Shown here: piece after piece, positions 1 to 7,878 of the stretch | How the letters are laid out: each line of letters starts with the position of its first letter | Position numbering within the stretch: position 1 is the stretch's first letter | NCBI RefSeq assembly: GCF_004332295.1 | Contig: NZ_RXLP01000019.1 | Span: forward strand, 302,408 to 366,407 | DNA: 64,000 nucleotides | DNA from: Alloscardovia theropitheci | GTDB taxonomy: Bacteria > Actinomycetota > Actinomycetes > Actinomycetales > Bifidobacteriaceae | Direction: 5' to 3' | Notes under the pieces: model-generated | Database searches by the model: none | Seen by the model: the letters and a program-made list of their open reading frames with translations, nothing else | What the model was told of the DNA's origin: nothing | Position numbers and translations under genes: made by a program

Positions 1-348
1 CATAATGACGTGTCGAGCAGGCACGTTCTTGGTTTAAATTCGATATACGATGAATGTCTTAGCGCGTTATGTCGTTATGTTGTTGCCATTATGGCGTAGA
101 ACGGGATTACTAATGAGTATATTCGAAAAATTCACGATAAAAATGTGATACAAATCTTACGAAAATCATGGGAAATAGGCGCGTTGAAAGTAGTAGAAGG
201 TTGTAATGTAGTATACATAACGATATATGTCGGCAGATGTACGACGGATGTATGGTTAATGTCGAGATTTAGACTTTAAACGATAAGTAAATACGGATAA
301 TTGAATGCAGACAAAACGTCAGCTGAGAGAGGTACCTGAGGAGAAGTG
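1..348. other. left-edge region without a recognised gene
   Basis: No ORF in either strand looks like a real gene here, and I see no RNA gene or clear terminator. The stretch is AT-rich and ends with a GAGGAG ribosome-binding site at 338-343 serving the hydrolase gene. It probably holds the promoter of that gene and the tail end of whatever lies left of the window. Confidence 0.5.
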
Positions 349-1482
349 ATGCAGCTAGATGAACGCGCCGCTGAGTTTGGCGTCACATTCCTTGATGATA
401 CGACAGATGAATCGTATTTTATGGGCATGAAAGGTGTGCATGCCATTCTTGATGCGTTTATGTCTGAAGGATGGCTTGAGCCTGCAGGGCCGCAGGACGT
501 GGAAACCACTGATTTTCGGGGAATGAAAGTTGCTCCACATCCACGCAGTGCACACAATGGTGAGGGACTGCATTACGTTCATATCGATGCCAAGTACCCG
601 CGCGAGAATACACCGAGCATAGTGATGCTTAATGGCTTCACGGAAACCGTTGAACATATGATTGAAATTGCCTATTATTTTTGGCAAGCTGGATACGATA
701 TTTACATTCCGGAACATCGCGGGCATGGGCTTTCTCCTCGAGATGTTGATGATCTAGGGGTGATTTGGATTGATGATTACCGACGTTATGTAGCTGACGT
801 TGAAAAACTCATTCAATCTGTTGTACGTCCTCATGCTCAGCAAGCTTTTGGAGACAAAGCTCCTGTATATGTGTACGGTCATTCGATGGGTGGAGGAATT
901 GCAATAGCATTAGCTGAGCATGCGCCATCGTTGGTTGATAAGTACGTCCTAACGTGTCCAATGGTTGCTCCTCGAAGTACTTTGCCTGATTGGCTGACAA
1001 AAGTTGTGGCCAGCGTAGGCGCAATCTTCAAAAGTAAGAGTCGCATTTACCCATCGCGTAAGCAGCTGGAATTCAATACAATTTTTGATGAGAATTATGC
1101 GCGTGGTCTCAATCATGGCCGTGCTTTGTGGCTTCATGAACATCGTTGTGCTGTTGAGACAAGCCAGATGTACGCTCCATCATATGGGTGGCTTAAAGCT
1201 GCAATTAATCTTACACAGTATATTCGCCGTCCGGAAAATGAATCACGTATTACGTCAGATATTCTTATGTTTTATGTGGAAAATGATGCGTGGGTGAGTA
1301 CTGAACAGCAAGAAGCTTTCTATAAGGAAGTTAATGAGCTGGCTGAGTCAAACGGACGCCCAGCTCCTGTTACGGCATATAAAATGCCACATTCACGTCA
1401 TGAGATGGAAGCTGAGAAAACTGAGGTTGTACACGAGATGGTGGATACAATTCTTGATTTTCTCGGATATCGTGCCGATTAA
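349..1482 (+). CDS. alpha/beta hydrolase, lysophospholipase-like
   Basis: This is a 377-residue serine hydrolase of the Hydrolase_4 / monoacylglycerol lipase-like type, probably cytoplasmic because no signal peptide is seen. The oxyanion-side motif HRGHGLS is followed by the nucleophile elbow GHSMGGG (Ser is the nucleophile). A late Asp in the ND-A-W context and the C-terminal HSRHEME histidine are good candidates for the rest of the triad. A GTG three bases earlier (346) is also open, but GAGGAG at 338-343 is better spaced for the ATG at 349. The substrate (lysophospholipid, monoacylglycerol or other ester) cannot be read from sequence. The gene stands alone ahead of the copper operon. Confidence 0.8.
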   Translation: MQLDERAAEFGVTFLDDTTDESYFMGMKGVHAILDAFMSEGWLEPAGPQDVETTDFRGMKVAPHPRSAHNGEGLHYVHIDAKYPRENTPSIVMLNGFTETVEHMIEIAYYFWQAGYDIYIPEHRGHGLSPRDVDDLGVIWIDDYRRYVADVEKLIQSVVRPHAQQAFGDKAPVYVYGHSMGGGIAIALAEHAPSLVDKYVLTCPMVAPRSTLPDWLTKVVASVGAIFKSKSRIYPSRKQLEFNTIFDENYARGLNHGRALWLHEHRCAVETSQMYAPSYGWLKAAINLTQYIRRPENESRITSDILMFYVENDAWVSTEQQEAFYKEVNELAESNGRPAPVTAYKMPHSRHEMEAEKTEVVHEMVDTILDFLGYRAD

Positions 1483-1567
1483 GGCATCGAATAGACGATA
1501 GATACAATAGATTCTGCAATAGGAAATATGGATTAAGGTAGTCGCAGGAATTCCTCTAAACATCGAG

Positions 1568-1596
1568 TTGACATTTGTAAACTCGATGCTTATGCT
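1568..1596 (+). promoter_or_regulatory. copper operon promoter
   Basis: A consensus -35 TTGACA (1568-1573) is separated by 17 bases from a -10 TATGCT (1591-1596). It lies about 40 bases upstream of the CopY-like repressor gene, and a CopY-type operator box overlaps the -35 element. Confidence 0.75.
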
Positions 1597-1616
1597 TGGT
1601 GTAGTTTACAAATGTA
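1570..1616. promoter_or_regulatory. two cop-box operators
   Basis: The CopY operator consensus is TACANNTGTA. A 9/10 match, GACATTTGTA, lies at 1570-1579 over the -35 element. A perfect match, TACAAATGTA, lies at 1607-1616 just downstream of the -10. Together they form a larger inverted repeat (ACATTTGTAAAC / GTTTACAAATGT). This placement would let a CopY dimer at each box block RNA polymerase until copper releases it. Confidence 0.8.
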
Positions 1617-1634
1617 ATCTATGTGTGAGGAACT

Positions 1635-2030
1635 ATGCAGATATCTGATGCTGAGTGGCGGCTCATGAAAATCTTATGGATGCGCGGCTCTATGACAAGC
1701 TCGCAGCTGATAAAAATCATACGTGATCAGTTCGAATGGACGGACTCAACTGTCAAGACGCTTCTGTCGAGATTAGTAAAGAAATCTATGGTTGAGCGCA
1801 ATAAGGTTAATGGTTTTTACGAGTATCATGCGCTTCTTACTCAAGATGATGCTATCTGTCTTATGACTGAAGACATACGCGACAAAGTATGCTCGCGAAA
1901 GGTGAAGAATCTTATTTCGAAACTCATCGATGAGTGCGATTTTACGTCAGATGATATTAATACCTTACGTAATCAGTTAGAAGATAAGAAACGTGAAGCT
2001 GTGGGGCATGTGACATGTAATTGTTTGTGA
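1635..2030 (+). CDS. copY: CopY-type copper-responsive repressor (BlaI/MecI family)
   Basis: This 131-residue winged-helix protein is of the Penicillinase_R (BlaI/MecI/CopY) family. The N-terminal about 70 residues contain the typical start (ISDAEWRLMKILW) and recognition region (STVKTLLSRLVKK). It heads a copper operon and has two cop boxes in its own promoter, so autoregulation by copper is expected. Known CopY proteins end in CxCx4CxC, which binds zinc (repressing) or copper(I) (derepressing). Here the protein ends in HVTCNCL, so only one CxC pair is present and the second is missing. ATG 1635 is preceded by GAGG at 1627-1630. The family is certain and the copper role is strongly supported by operator and neighbours. 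Confidence 0.88.
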   Translation: MQISDAEWRLMKILWMRGSMTSSQLIKIIRDQFEWTDSTVKTLLSRLVKKSMVERNKVNGFYEYHALLTQDDAICLMTEDIRDKVCSRKVKNLISKLIDECDFTSDDINTLRNQLEDKKREAVGHVTCNCL

Positions 2031-2110
2031 ATTCACGGCGATTATTGAATATGGGATTATCTAATAAATGCACGGTAATGAACTAACGAAATTGTATGAA
2101 ATGAGGAAAG

Positions 2111-2485
2111 ATGATTACGAATATTGTAGTAGTTCTTGTTGGGATTGGATTGATAGCGTTTATCATATGGTGGTTTTTCGCTAATCACGAGCAAGATGGT
2201 ACGCGTGCAACCCAAATGGGCAACCATCAAGAAATTGAAGTTGAGGTATTGGGAGGATATAGTCCTCAAACGATAGTACTTGAAAAGGGAAAACCAGCAA
2301 CAATTATTTTTAATCGGAAAGATCCATCATCATGTTTGGACCAAGTTGTACTCCCAGACTTTGGAGTACAGGCTGATTTGCCCTTAGGTGAGAAATACTC
2401 GATTCAGATAGAGCCAGATAAAGCAGGAGAATTTAACTATGCCTGTGGCATGAACATGATGCACGGAAAAATTCGCGTCGAATAG
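2111..2485 (+). CDS. cupA: CupA-like membrane-anchored copper cupredoxin chaperone
   Basis: This 124-residue protein has one N-terminal transmembrane helix (about residues 4-23) and an extracytoplasmic or membrane-proximal cupredoxin-like domain (about 41-124). Likely copper(I) ligands are Cys75 in the PSSC segment and the C-terminal ACGMNMMHG cluster (Cys112, Met114, Met116, Met117). Domain, length and position between copY and copA match pneumococcal CupA, a membrane-anchored Cu(I) chaperone that hands copper to the CopA exporter. That function is inferred from family and context. The downstream CopA begins with a homologous cupredoxin domain. The gene lies 80 bases after copY and 62 bases before the preferred copA start, consistent with one transcript. 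Confidence 0.85.
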   Translation: MITNIVVVLVGIGLIAFIIWWFFANHEQDGTRATQMGNHQEIEVEVLGGYSPQTIVLEKGKPATIIFNRKDPSSCLDQVVLPDFGVQADLPLGEKYSIQIEPDKAGEFNYACGMNMMHGKIRVE

Positions 2486-2547
2486 CGCTGAAAATAATGA
2501 CTGAACAATCATGCATGAGAGAGCAGAGTGCAGAGCGGGGAGAAGAA

Positions 2548-4914
2548 ATGATGAACAGAGAGCAAACAGTTCGGATTGAGGCGAATCAAGGGTATGACCC
2601 ACAGCATTTTGAACTTGTACAAGGCATACCTGCACGAATAACTTTTCATCGAACTAATCCTTCAGCATGCTATAACAGCATAGTTTTCGAAAAAGAAGGT
2701 ATTCACGAGGAACTTCCACTGGACAGTGATTTCGATATCGAATTTACTCCCCAGGAAACCGGCACTTTTGAATTTACATGTGGTATGAATATGCAAAAGG
2801 GCTCGTATACCGTGCGCGAGGCTAACGCGAATACGTGTACAGAATGCAATCACGAAATACATGAAGAAAAGAATTGCTGTGTAAAAGATAAACATGTACA
2901 TACCGGCGAGAATGCTCACGAACATAATCAGAGCCATATGGACACGAATAAGCATGCATGCTCGCATCATAACGACGCTCAGCACGATATAAAACATACG
3001 CTTGGATTACAGCAACGTTTCTGGATATCTGCTGTACTAGGCGCTGTTTTGCTCGTACTCATGGTAGGGATGTTTACCGGGACGATGAGCCATACGGTGG
3101 TGAGATGGGGGACATTTATAGCGACAACCCCGATTATGCTCGCCTCCGGCGCTCCCTTTATGACTAGCGCATGGCAGTCCTTTAAAAAACATAATGCGAA
3201 TATGGATACGCTTGTGGCATTAGGCACAGGTGTGGCCTATATCTACAGTCTTATTGCGCTTTTTATGGGGTTACCAGTTTATTTTGAAAGCGCTGGATTT
3301 ATTATTTTCTTCGTACTCCTGGGACAGATATTTGAAGAAAAGATGCGTAGTAATGCTTCTCATGCGGTTGAAAAATTACTTGATTTGCAGACTAAGTCTG
3401 CTCACGTATTGCGCGACGGGACATATATCGAGATTCCACGTGAAGAACTAAAAGTTGGCGATATTATCCGTGTTCTACCCGGTGAAAAAATTGCCGTAGA
3501 TGGTGTGATTGTTGAGGGGCGAACAGCAATCGATGAATCAATGGTTACCGGTGAAAGCATGCCAACGTCTAAGAGCGTGGGTGATGCTGTTATAGGATCA
3601 ACGATAAATACTACGGGAACGATAGTTTTTCGTGCGGAAAAAGTTGGTTCAAATACGATGCTCGCGCAAATCGTTGATTTTGTAAAGCAAGCTCAATCAA
3701 GTCATGCTCCGATACAAAATCTTACGGATAAGATTTCGCATATTTTCGTCCCGACTGTTGTGATTTTGTCAATTCTTACTTTCCTTACATGGTTTGTCGT
3801 TGTAGGGGCAAGCCCAATAGATGCTTTGGTTTATGCGGTTTCTGTACTTATTATCGCGTGCCCTTGTGCATTGGGGTTGGCGACTCCTACAGCATTAATG
3901 GTGGGAACTGCGCGTAGCGCCGCCATGGGTGTCTTGATAAAGAACGGTGCTGCATTACAGGAGACCTCAAAAATTGATACGGTTGTTTTTGATAAGACGG
4001 GGACACTAACAATAGGCAAGCCTATTGTTAGTGATATCGTGGGCGACGCTCATGAAGTCTTGCGATTAGCTGCATCTGTTGAGCGCAATTCTGAGCATCC
4101 TCTTGCTGGAGCGATAACTGAGCGTGCCCAGCAAGAAGGCATAGAACTTAATGAGGCATATGATTTTGAGGCGTTATCAGGCTTGGGAGTACGTGCACAT
4201 ATCGATGGTCATGTCGTTGTACTCGGGAATGAGAAAATCCATGAGAATCATACTTTCGATGTGCAACTGAGAAAACGTATGAGTGAGATGAATAATGATG
4301 CTAAAACTGTGGTAATTGTTGGTGTCGATAACAAAATCGTAGGGCTTATAGCAATTCAAGATGCGCCGAAGGAGTCAGCTCAATCGGCTATTGCATCTTT
4401 GAAAAAACGTGGTTTGCGAACGGTGATGCTCACGGGAGATAATGAAAAAGTTGCTCATGCTATCGCTCAAAAAGTGGGAATTGACGAAGTGATATCTGAT
4501 GTGCTTCCGCAAGAAAAGGCGGATGTGATTTCGACTTTGCGTGCAGATGGAGCGACAGTTGCATTTGTTGGCGATGGTATTAATGACGCACCTGCATTAA
4601 GTGTAGCTGATGTTGGAATTGCCATGGGAACGGGGACGGATATCGCGATAGAAGCTGGCTCGGTAGTACTTACTCATAATGATTTGCGTGGTGTAGTTCG
4701 AGCTTATGATATGAGTAAAAAGACGTTTAACCGCATTATTCTTAATCTATTCTGGGCGTCAATTTATAACGTAATTGGCATACCTATTGCCGCCGGAATT
4801 TTTGCTAGTGTCGGATTTGTGCTTAATCCGGAAATCTCTGGTTTAGCTATGGCGTTGAGTTCAGTTTCAGTTCTAGCTAGCTCACTTCTTCTGAATGTGA
4901 GCAAGGTCGAATAG
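2548..4914 (+). CDS. copA: copper-exporting P1B-type ATPase with N-terminal cupredoxin domain
   Basis: This 788-residue Cu(I) efflux ATPase replaces the usual HMA metal-binding domain with a cupredoxin-like domain (about residues 5-92, ending with a CGMNMQKG ligand cluster like CupA). A Cys/His-rich linker (about 93-150) follows. The ATPase core shows eight predicted membrane helices, the CPC transport motif (Cys438-Pro-Cys440), TGES in the actuator domain, phosphorylation motif DKTGTLT (Asp482), the P1B SEHPLA motif, and GDGINDAP. An upstream ATG at 2497 is in frame, but GGGGAG at 2537-2542 sits 5 bases before ATG 2548 (another ATG follows at 2551), so I start here. It is the last gene of the copper operon and a hairpin follows. 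Confidence 0.93.
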   Translation: MMNREQTVRIEANQGYDPQHFELVQGIPARITFHRTNPSACYNSIVFEKEGIHEELPLDSDFDIEFTPQETGTFEFTCGMNMQKGSYTVREANANTCTECNHEIHEEKNCCVKDKHVHTGENAHEHNQSHMDTNKHACSHHNDAQHDIKHTLGLQQRFWISAVLGAVLLVLMVGMFTGTMSHTVVRWGTFIATTPIMLASGAPFMTSAWQSFKKHNANMDTLVALGTGVAYIYSLIALFMGLPVYFESAGFIIFFVLLGQIFEEKMRSNASHAVEKLLDLQTKSAHVLRDGTYIEIPREELKVGDIIRVLPGEKIAVDGVIVEGRTAIDESMVTGESMPTSKSVGDAVIGSTINTTGTIVFRAEKVGSNTMLAQIVDFVKQAQSSHAPIQNLTDKISHIFVPTVVILSILTFLTWFVVVGASPIDALVYAVSVLIIACPCALGLATPTALMVGTARSAAMGVLIKNGAALQETSKIDTVVFDKTGTLTIGKPIVSDIVGDAHEVLRLAASVERNSEHPLAGAITERAQQEGIELNEAYDFEALSGLGVRAHIDGHVVVLGNEKIHENHTFDVQLRKRMSEMNNDAKTVVIVGVDNKIVGLIAIQDAPKESAQSAIASLKKRGLRTVMLTGDNEKVAHAIAQKVGIDEVISDVLPQEKADVISTLRADGATVAFVGDGINDAPALSVADVGIAMGTGTDIAIEAGSVVLTHNDLRGVVRAYDMSKKTFNRIILNLFWASIYNVIGIPIAAGIFASVGFVLNPEISGLAMALSSVSVLASSLLLNVSKVE

Positions 4915-4950
4915 AGCAATCTAATTGGCATATTAGGCATTGGTTATAGA

Positions 4951-4990
4951 AATTTCTCGAGTTGTTACGTAATAATAACTCGAGAAAATT
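4951..4990 (+). terminator. hairpin after copA
   Basis: An inverted repeat with TTTCTCGAGTT and AACTCGAGAAA arms surrounds a short loop 37 bases after the copA stop and is followed by an AT-rich run. It is a plausible terminator of the copper operon. Confidence 0.6.
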
Positions 4991-5117
4991 TATTAATTTT
5001 TATAAAAATTCTATGAAGAAATGTGATATGTACGATAATAAATACTTCATAAGTTCTCAATGAGTTGTAAGATGTATCTCTGAATTTGGAGTCAGGGCAA
5101 AGCGAAGGTCGGGAAGT

Positions 5118-7877
5118 ATGTGGAGTATATTTCGTCATGATATGAGACGGATTTTTACTAATCCAATCGCCATTATTGTGACTATCGGTATCGCTATTTT
5201 GCCTTCCGCGTATGCTTGGCTCAATATTATTTCTAACTGGGACCCGTACCAAAATACTCAAAATATCTCGGTCGCTGTGGCGAATCTTGATAGAGGTGGA
5301 AATTCTGACATTACTGGCGATATTAATGTCGGCAGACAGCTAGAAGAACAGCTTAAAGATAATCATCGATTAGGATGGAAATTCTTAGATTCTCGAGAAG
5401 AAGCCATTGATGGTGTTTCATCTGGTAAGTATTATGCTGCGATTGTTATAGATAAAGATTTCTCTCAAAAATTAGTAGATATGGTTACATCGGGAGGAAA
5501 TCAGCCTGAACTTCAGTATTATGTCAATGAAAAGCTCAACCCAGTTGCTCCAAAAATTACAGATTCAGGAGCAACAACGCTGGATCGCACGGTTAATTCG
5601 GCTTTCGTAGGGACTTTAACCAAAGCGGTTTCTTCACAGCTCAATGTAACCGTTGAGAAAGCTCAGCAGATTGTTCAAGGTGCTCATTCTCAGGCAATTC
5701 AAAAGGTGGATGAAGCATCCCAATCGGTGACTCGTATGCGTGATCAAGTCGCATCTGCTCGCGAATCGTTAACACAAACTGCTAGTAGTACAAGCGATGT
5801 TAAAAAAGCGATTGAGCAGGTCAAGTTGACCGTAGATGCAGCGAGTCAATCTGCAGAACAAGCATCGCGTACTGCTTCAACTCTGTCTCAATCTTCACGT
5901 TCATTTAGCAATAATGCATCTAATAATTTGAGTACATCTGCAGCTTCCTTATCAGCATTAGGAATCGTCGCTGGACAAGCAGGCACTCAGATGAGTTCAT
6001 CGTTATCTCGTGTCAGCGGTGATATCGCAACTGTTAGTGGAACTCTTAATGGTGTTATTGCACAAAATAATAGTGCTATCACTCAGCTACAGCGACTTCT
6101 TGATAGCTCGGCTCTTGATCATAATTCGACTGAATATCAGCAATTAAATTCCGCTCTTGCTCAGCTGCAAACGACTACAACCGCTCACAGTAATGCTCTG
6201 AATGATTTCACGCGTGGAACTCAATCCGCATTAACTTCGGCAAATACAGCTGCAAGTACGCTATCGAGTTCACTTGGTTCAGCTGCTCAAAGTGGTGCAT
6301 CAGCCCTTAATAATGCATCATCGGCTTTACAAGGTCCGCTCGGACAATCGCTATCTGGAACGTTAGATAGTGCATCGGTATTTGCGCAGGCGACGAGTAG
6401 TTCGTTGCGACAGCTCGATACGACGCTGACTCAATCTCAAGATCTACTTGACCAGTTACATGATTTGCTTACTTCATCGGCTCGTACTATGGGGACGACT
6501 GAAGAATCGTTGAGTGATGCGATTGATCAGCTTGACCGAGTACGTACGGATATGGCTGCTTTGGATTCAAGCCGGCTCGTTGAAGCGCTTCGTGGGACAA
6601 ATATCAACGCACAAGCCTTAGGTGATTTCATGCAATCGCCAATTGAGATGGAACAAAAAACTATTTATCCTGTGGCAAATTATGGTTCTGCGATTGCTCC
6701 ATTCTTCACTAATATCGCTCTGTGGGTAGGTGGTTTCGTCCTCATCGCAGTGGTGAAAATTGAGGTCGACCGCAAAAATATGCGTGGACTACATGAACGT
6801 CGGCGCATACGAAATCGAGATGCGTATATGGGTCGTTGGCTCTTATTCGCTGTCGTAGGAGTGGCTCAGGCGATAATCGCAACTGTCGGAGACCTCATTA
6901 TCGGTATACAGGTCAAAGACCCTGTGGCTTTTATCTTTGCTGGTGTCTTTGCATCTATCGTTTTTGTCAGCCTCATTTACGCGTTGGCAGCAACATTCAA
7001 GCATATCGGTAAAGCATTAGCTGTGATTTTGGTTATTATGCAGGTTCCTGGATCCTCGGGCACATATCCGATTGAAATCATGCCACCATTCTTCCAGCGG
7101 CTTGAGCCATGGCTGCCATTCACGTACAGCATTAATGCTATGCGTGAGACTATTGGCGGATATTATGACGGTTATTATTGGAAAAATCTTGGTACGCTAA
7201 CCTTATTCCTCGTTTTTTCCTTTATACTGGGCATACTTGTTCGACCATATTTGAGTAATTTGAACGCGTTATTTGATAGACGTCTTGCTGATACGGATTT
7301 GCTTATTGGTGAGCACGCTCAGGAAGGACATGCGCGATTCCGCCTGAACTCCGTTTTGCAGTCCATGATGAGTAGGCAAGAATTTGGACAATCTATTCGT
7401 CGTCGTGCTGCACGATTTGCGGCGATTTATCCTCGTCTCGTTGGCTGGGGAATTGGCGCAATTCTTGTAGTACCAGTGCTCTTCTTAGTTTTGCTCTTTA
7501 CTGTGGAATCGAAGCTCGTCTTCCTTATGCTCTGGCTTATTTCAGTGGTATTGCTGGACTTCTATCTTATTTCGCTTGAATATATTCGTGAAGTATACGA
7601 GCGCGAATTAGGAATGAGTGTTCTGTCTGATGATGCGTTGAAGGCGCAAATATTGGAGCATATTTCGCATCGCTGGAATCATGAAACTGATAAAGATGAT
7701 GACGATAATACAGATGAAGATGTAGATAGTGACAATAACGTGGATAGTGATACAGGGAATACTGAAGTAGAAGAAGCTCAGATATCTGCGGAGGAAACGA
7801 GCTCTTCAGCTCACACTTCCGTACGGTCTGTTACGCAGTCTTCTGAAAATAGCGGTGAAGCACAGGAGGAGAAGTAA
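5118..7877 (+). CDS. YhgE/Pip-family membrane protein (first of tandem pair)
   Basis: This 919-residue YhgE/Pip-type protein (ABC-2 permease-like fold) has an N-terminal transmembrane helix (about 14-37). A long extracytoplasmic Ser/Ala/Thr/Gln-rich, coiled-coil-like region (about 175-510) comes next, then the conserved membrane block starting near NYGSAIAPFF with about five helices (535-710), including the VPGSSGTYP motif. Two further hydrophobic segments (about 770-825) and a highly acidic Asp/Glu tail follow and are unusual additions. Family members are known as phage-infection proteins or relatives of type VII secretion EsaA, but no specific role is established. The next gene starts two bases after this stop, so the pair is probably one operon and perhaps a heteromeric complex. 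Confidence 0.85.
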   Translation: MWSIFRHDMRRIFTNPIAIIVTIGIAILPSAYAWLNIISNWDPYQNTQNISVAVANLDRGGNSDITGDINVGRQLEEQLKDNHRLGWKFLDSREEAIDGVSSGKYYAAIVIDKDFSQKLVDMVTSGGNQPELQYYVNEKLNPVAPKITDSGATTLDRTVNSAFVGTLTKAVSSQLNVTVEKAQQIVQGAHSQAIQKVDEASQSVTRMRDQVASARESLTQTASSTSDVKKAIEQVKLTVDAASQSAEQASRTASTLSQSSRSFSNNASNNLSTSAASLSALGIVAGQAGTQMSSSLSRVSGDIATVSGTLNGVIAQNNSAITQLQRLLDSSALDHNSTEYQQLNSALAQLQTTTTAHSNALNDFTRGTQSALTSANTAASTLSSSLGSAAQSGASALNNASSALQGPLGQSLSGTLDSASVFAQATSSSLRQLDTTLTQSQDLLDQLHDLLTSSARTMGTTEESLSDAIDQLDRVRTDMAALDSSRLVEALRGTNINAQALGDFMQSPIEMEQKTIYPVANYGSAIAPFFTNIALWVGGFVLIAVVKIEVDRKNMRGLHERRRIRNRDAYMGRWLLFAVVGVAQAIIATVGDLIIGIQVKDPVAFIFAGVFASIVFVSLIYALAATFKHIGKALAVILVIMQVPGSSGTYPIEIMPPFFQRLEPWLPFTYSINAMRETIGGYYDGYYWKNLGTLTLFLVFSFILGILVRPYLSNLNALFDRRLADTDLLIGEHAQEGHARFRLNSVLQSMMSRQEFGQSIRRRAARFAAIYPRLVGWGIGAILVVPVLFLVLLFTVESKLVFLMLWLISVVLLDFYLISLEYIREVYERELGMSVLSDDALKAQILEHISHRWNHETDKDDDDNTDEDVDSDNNVDSDTGNTEVEEAQISAEETSSSAHTSVRSVTQSSENSGEAQEEK

Positions 7878-7878
7878 G

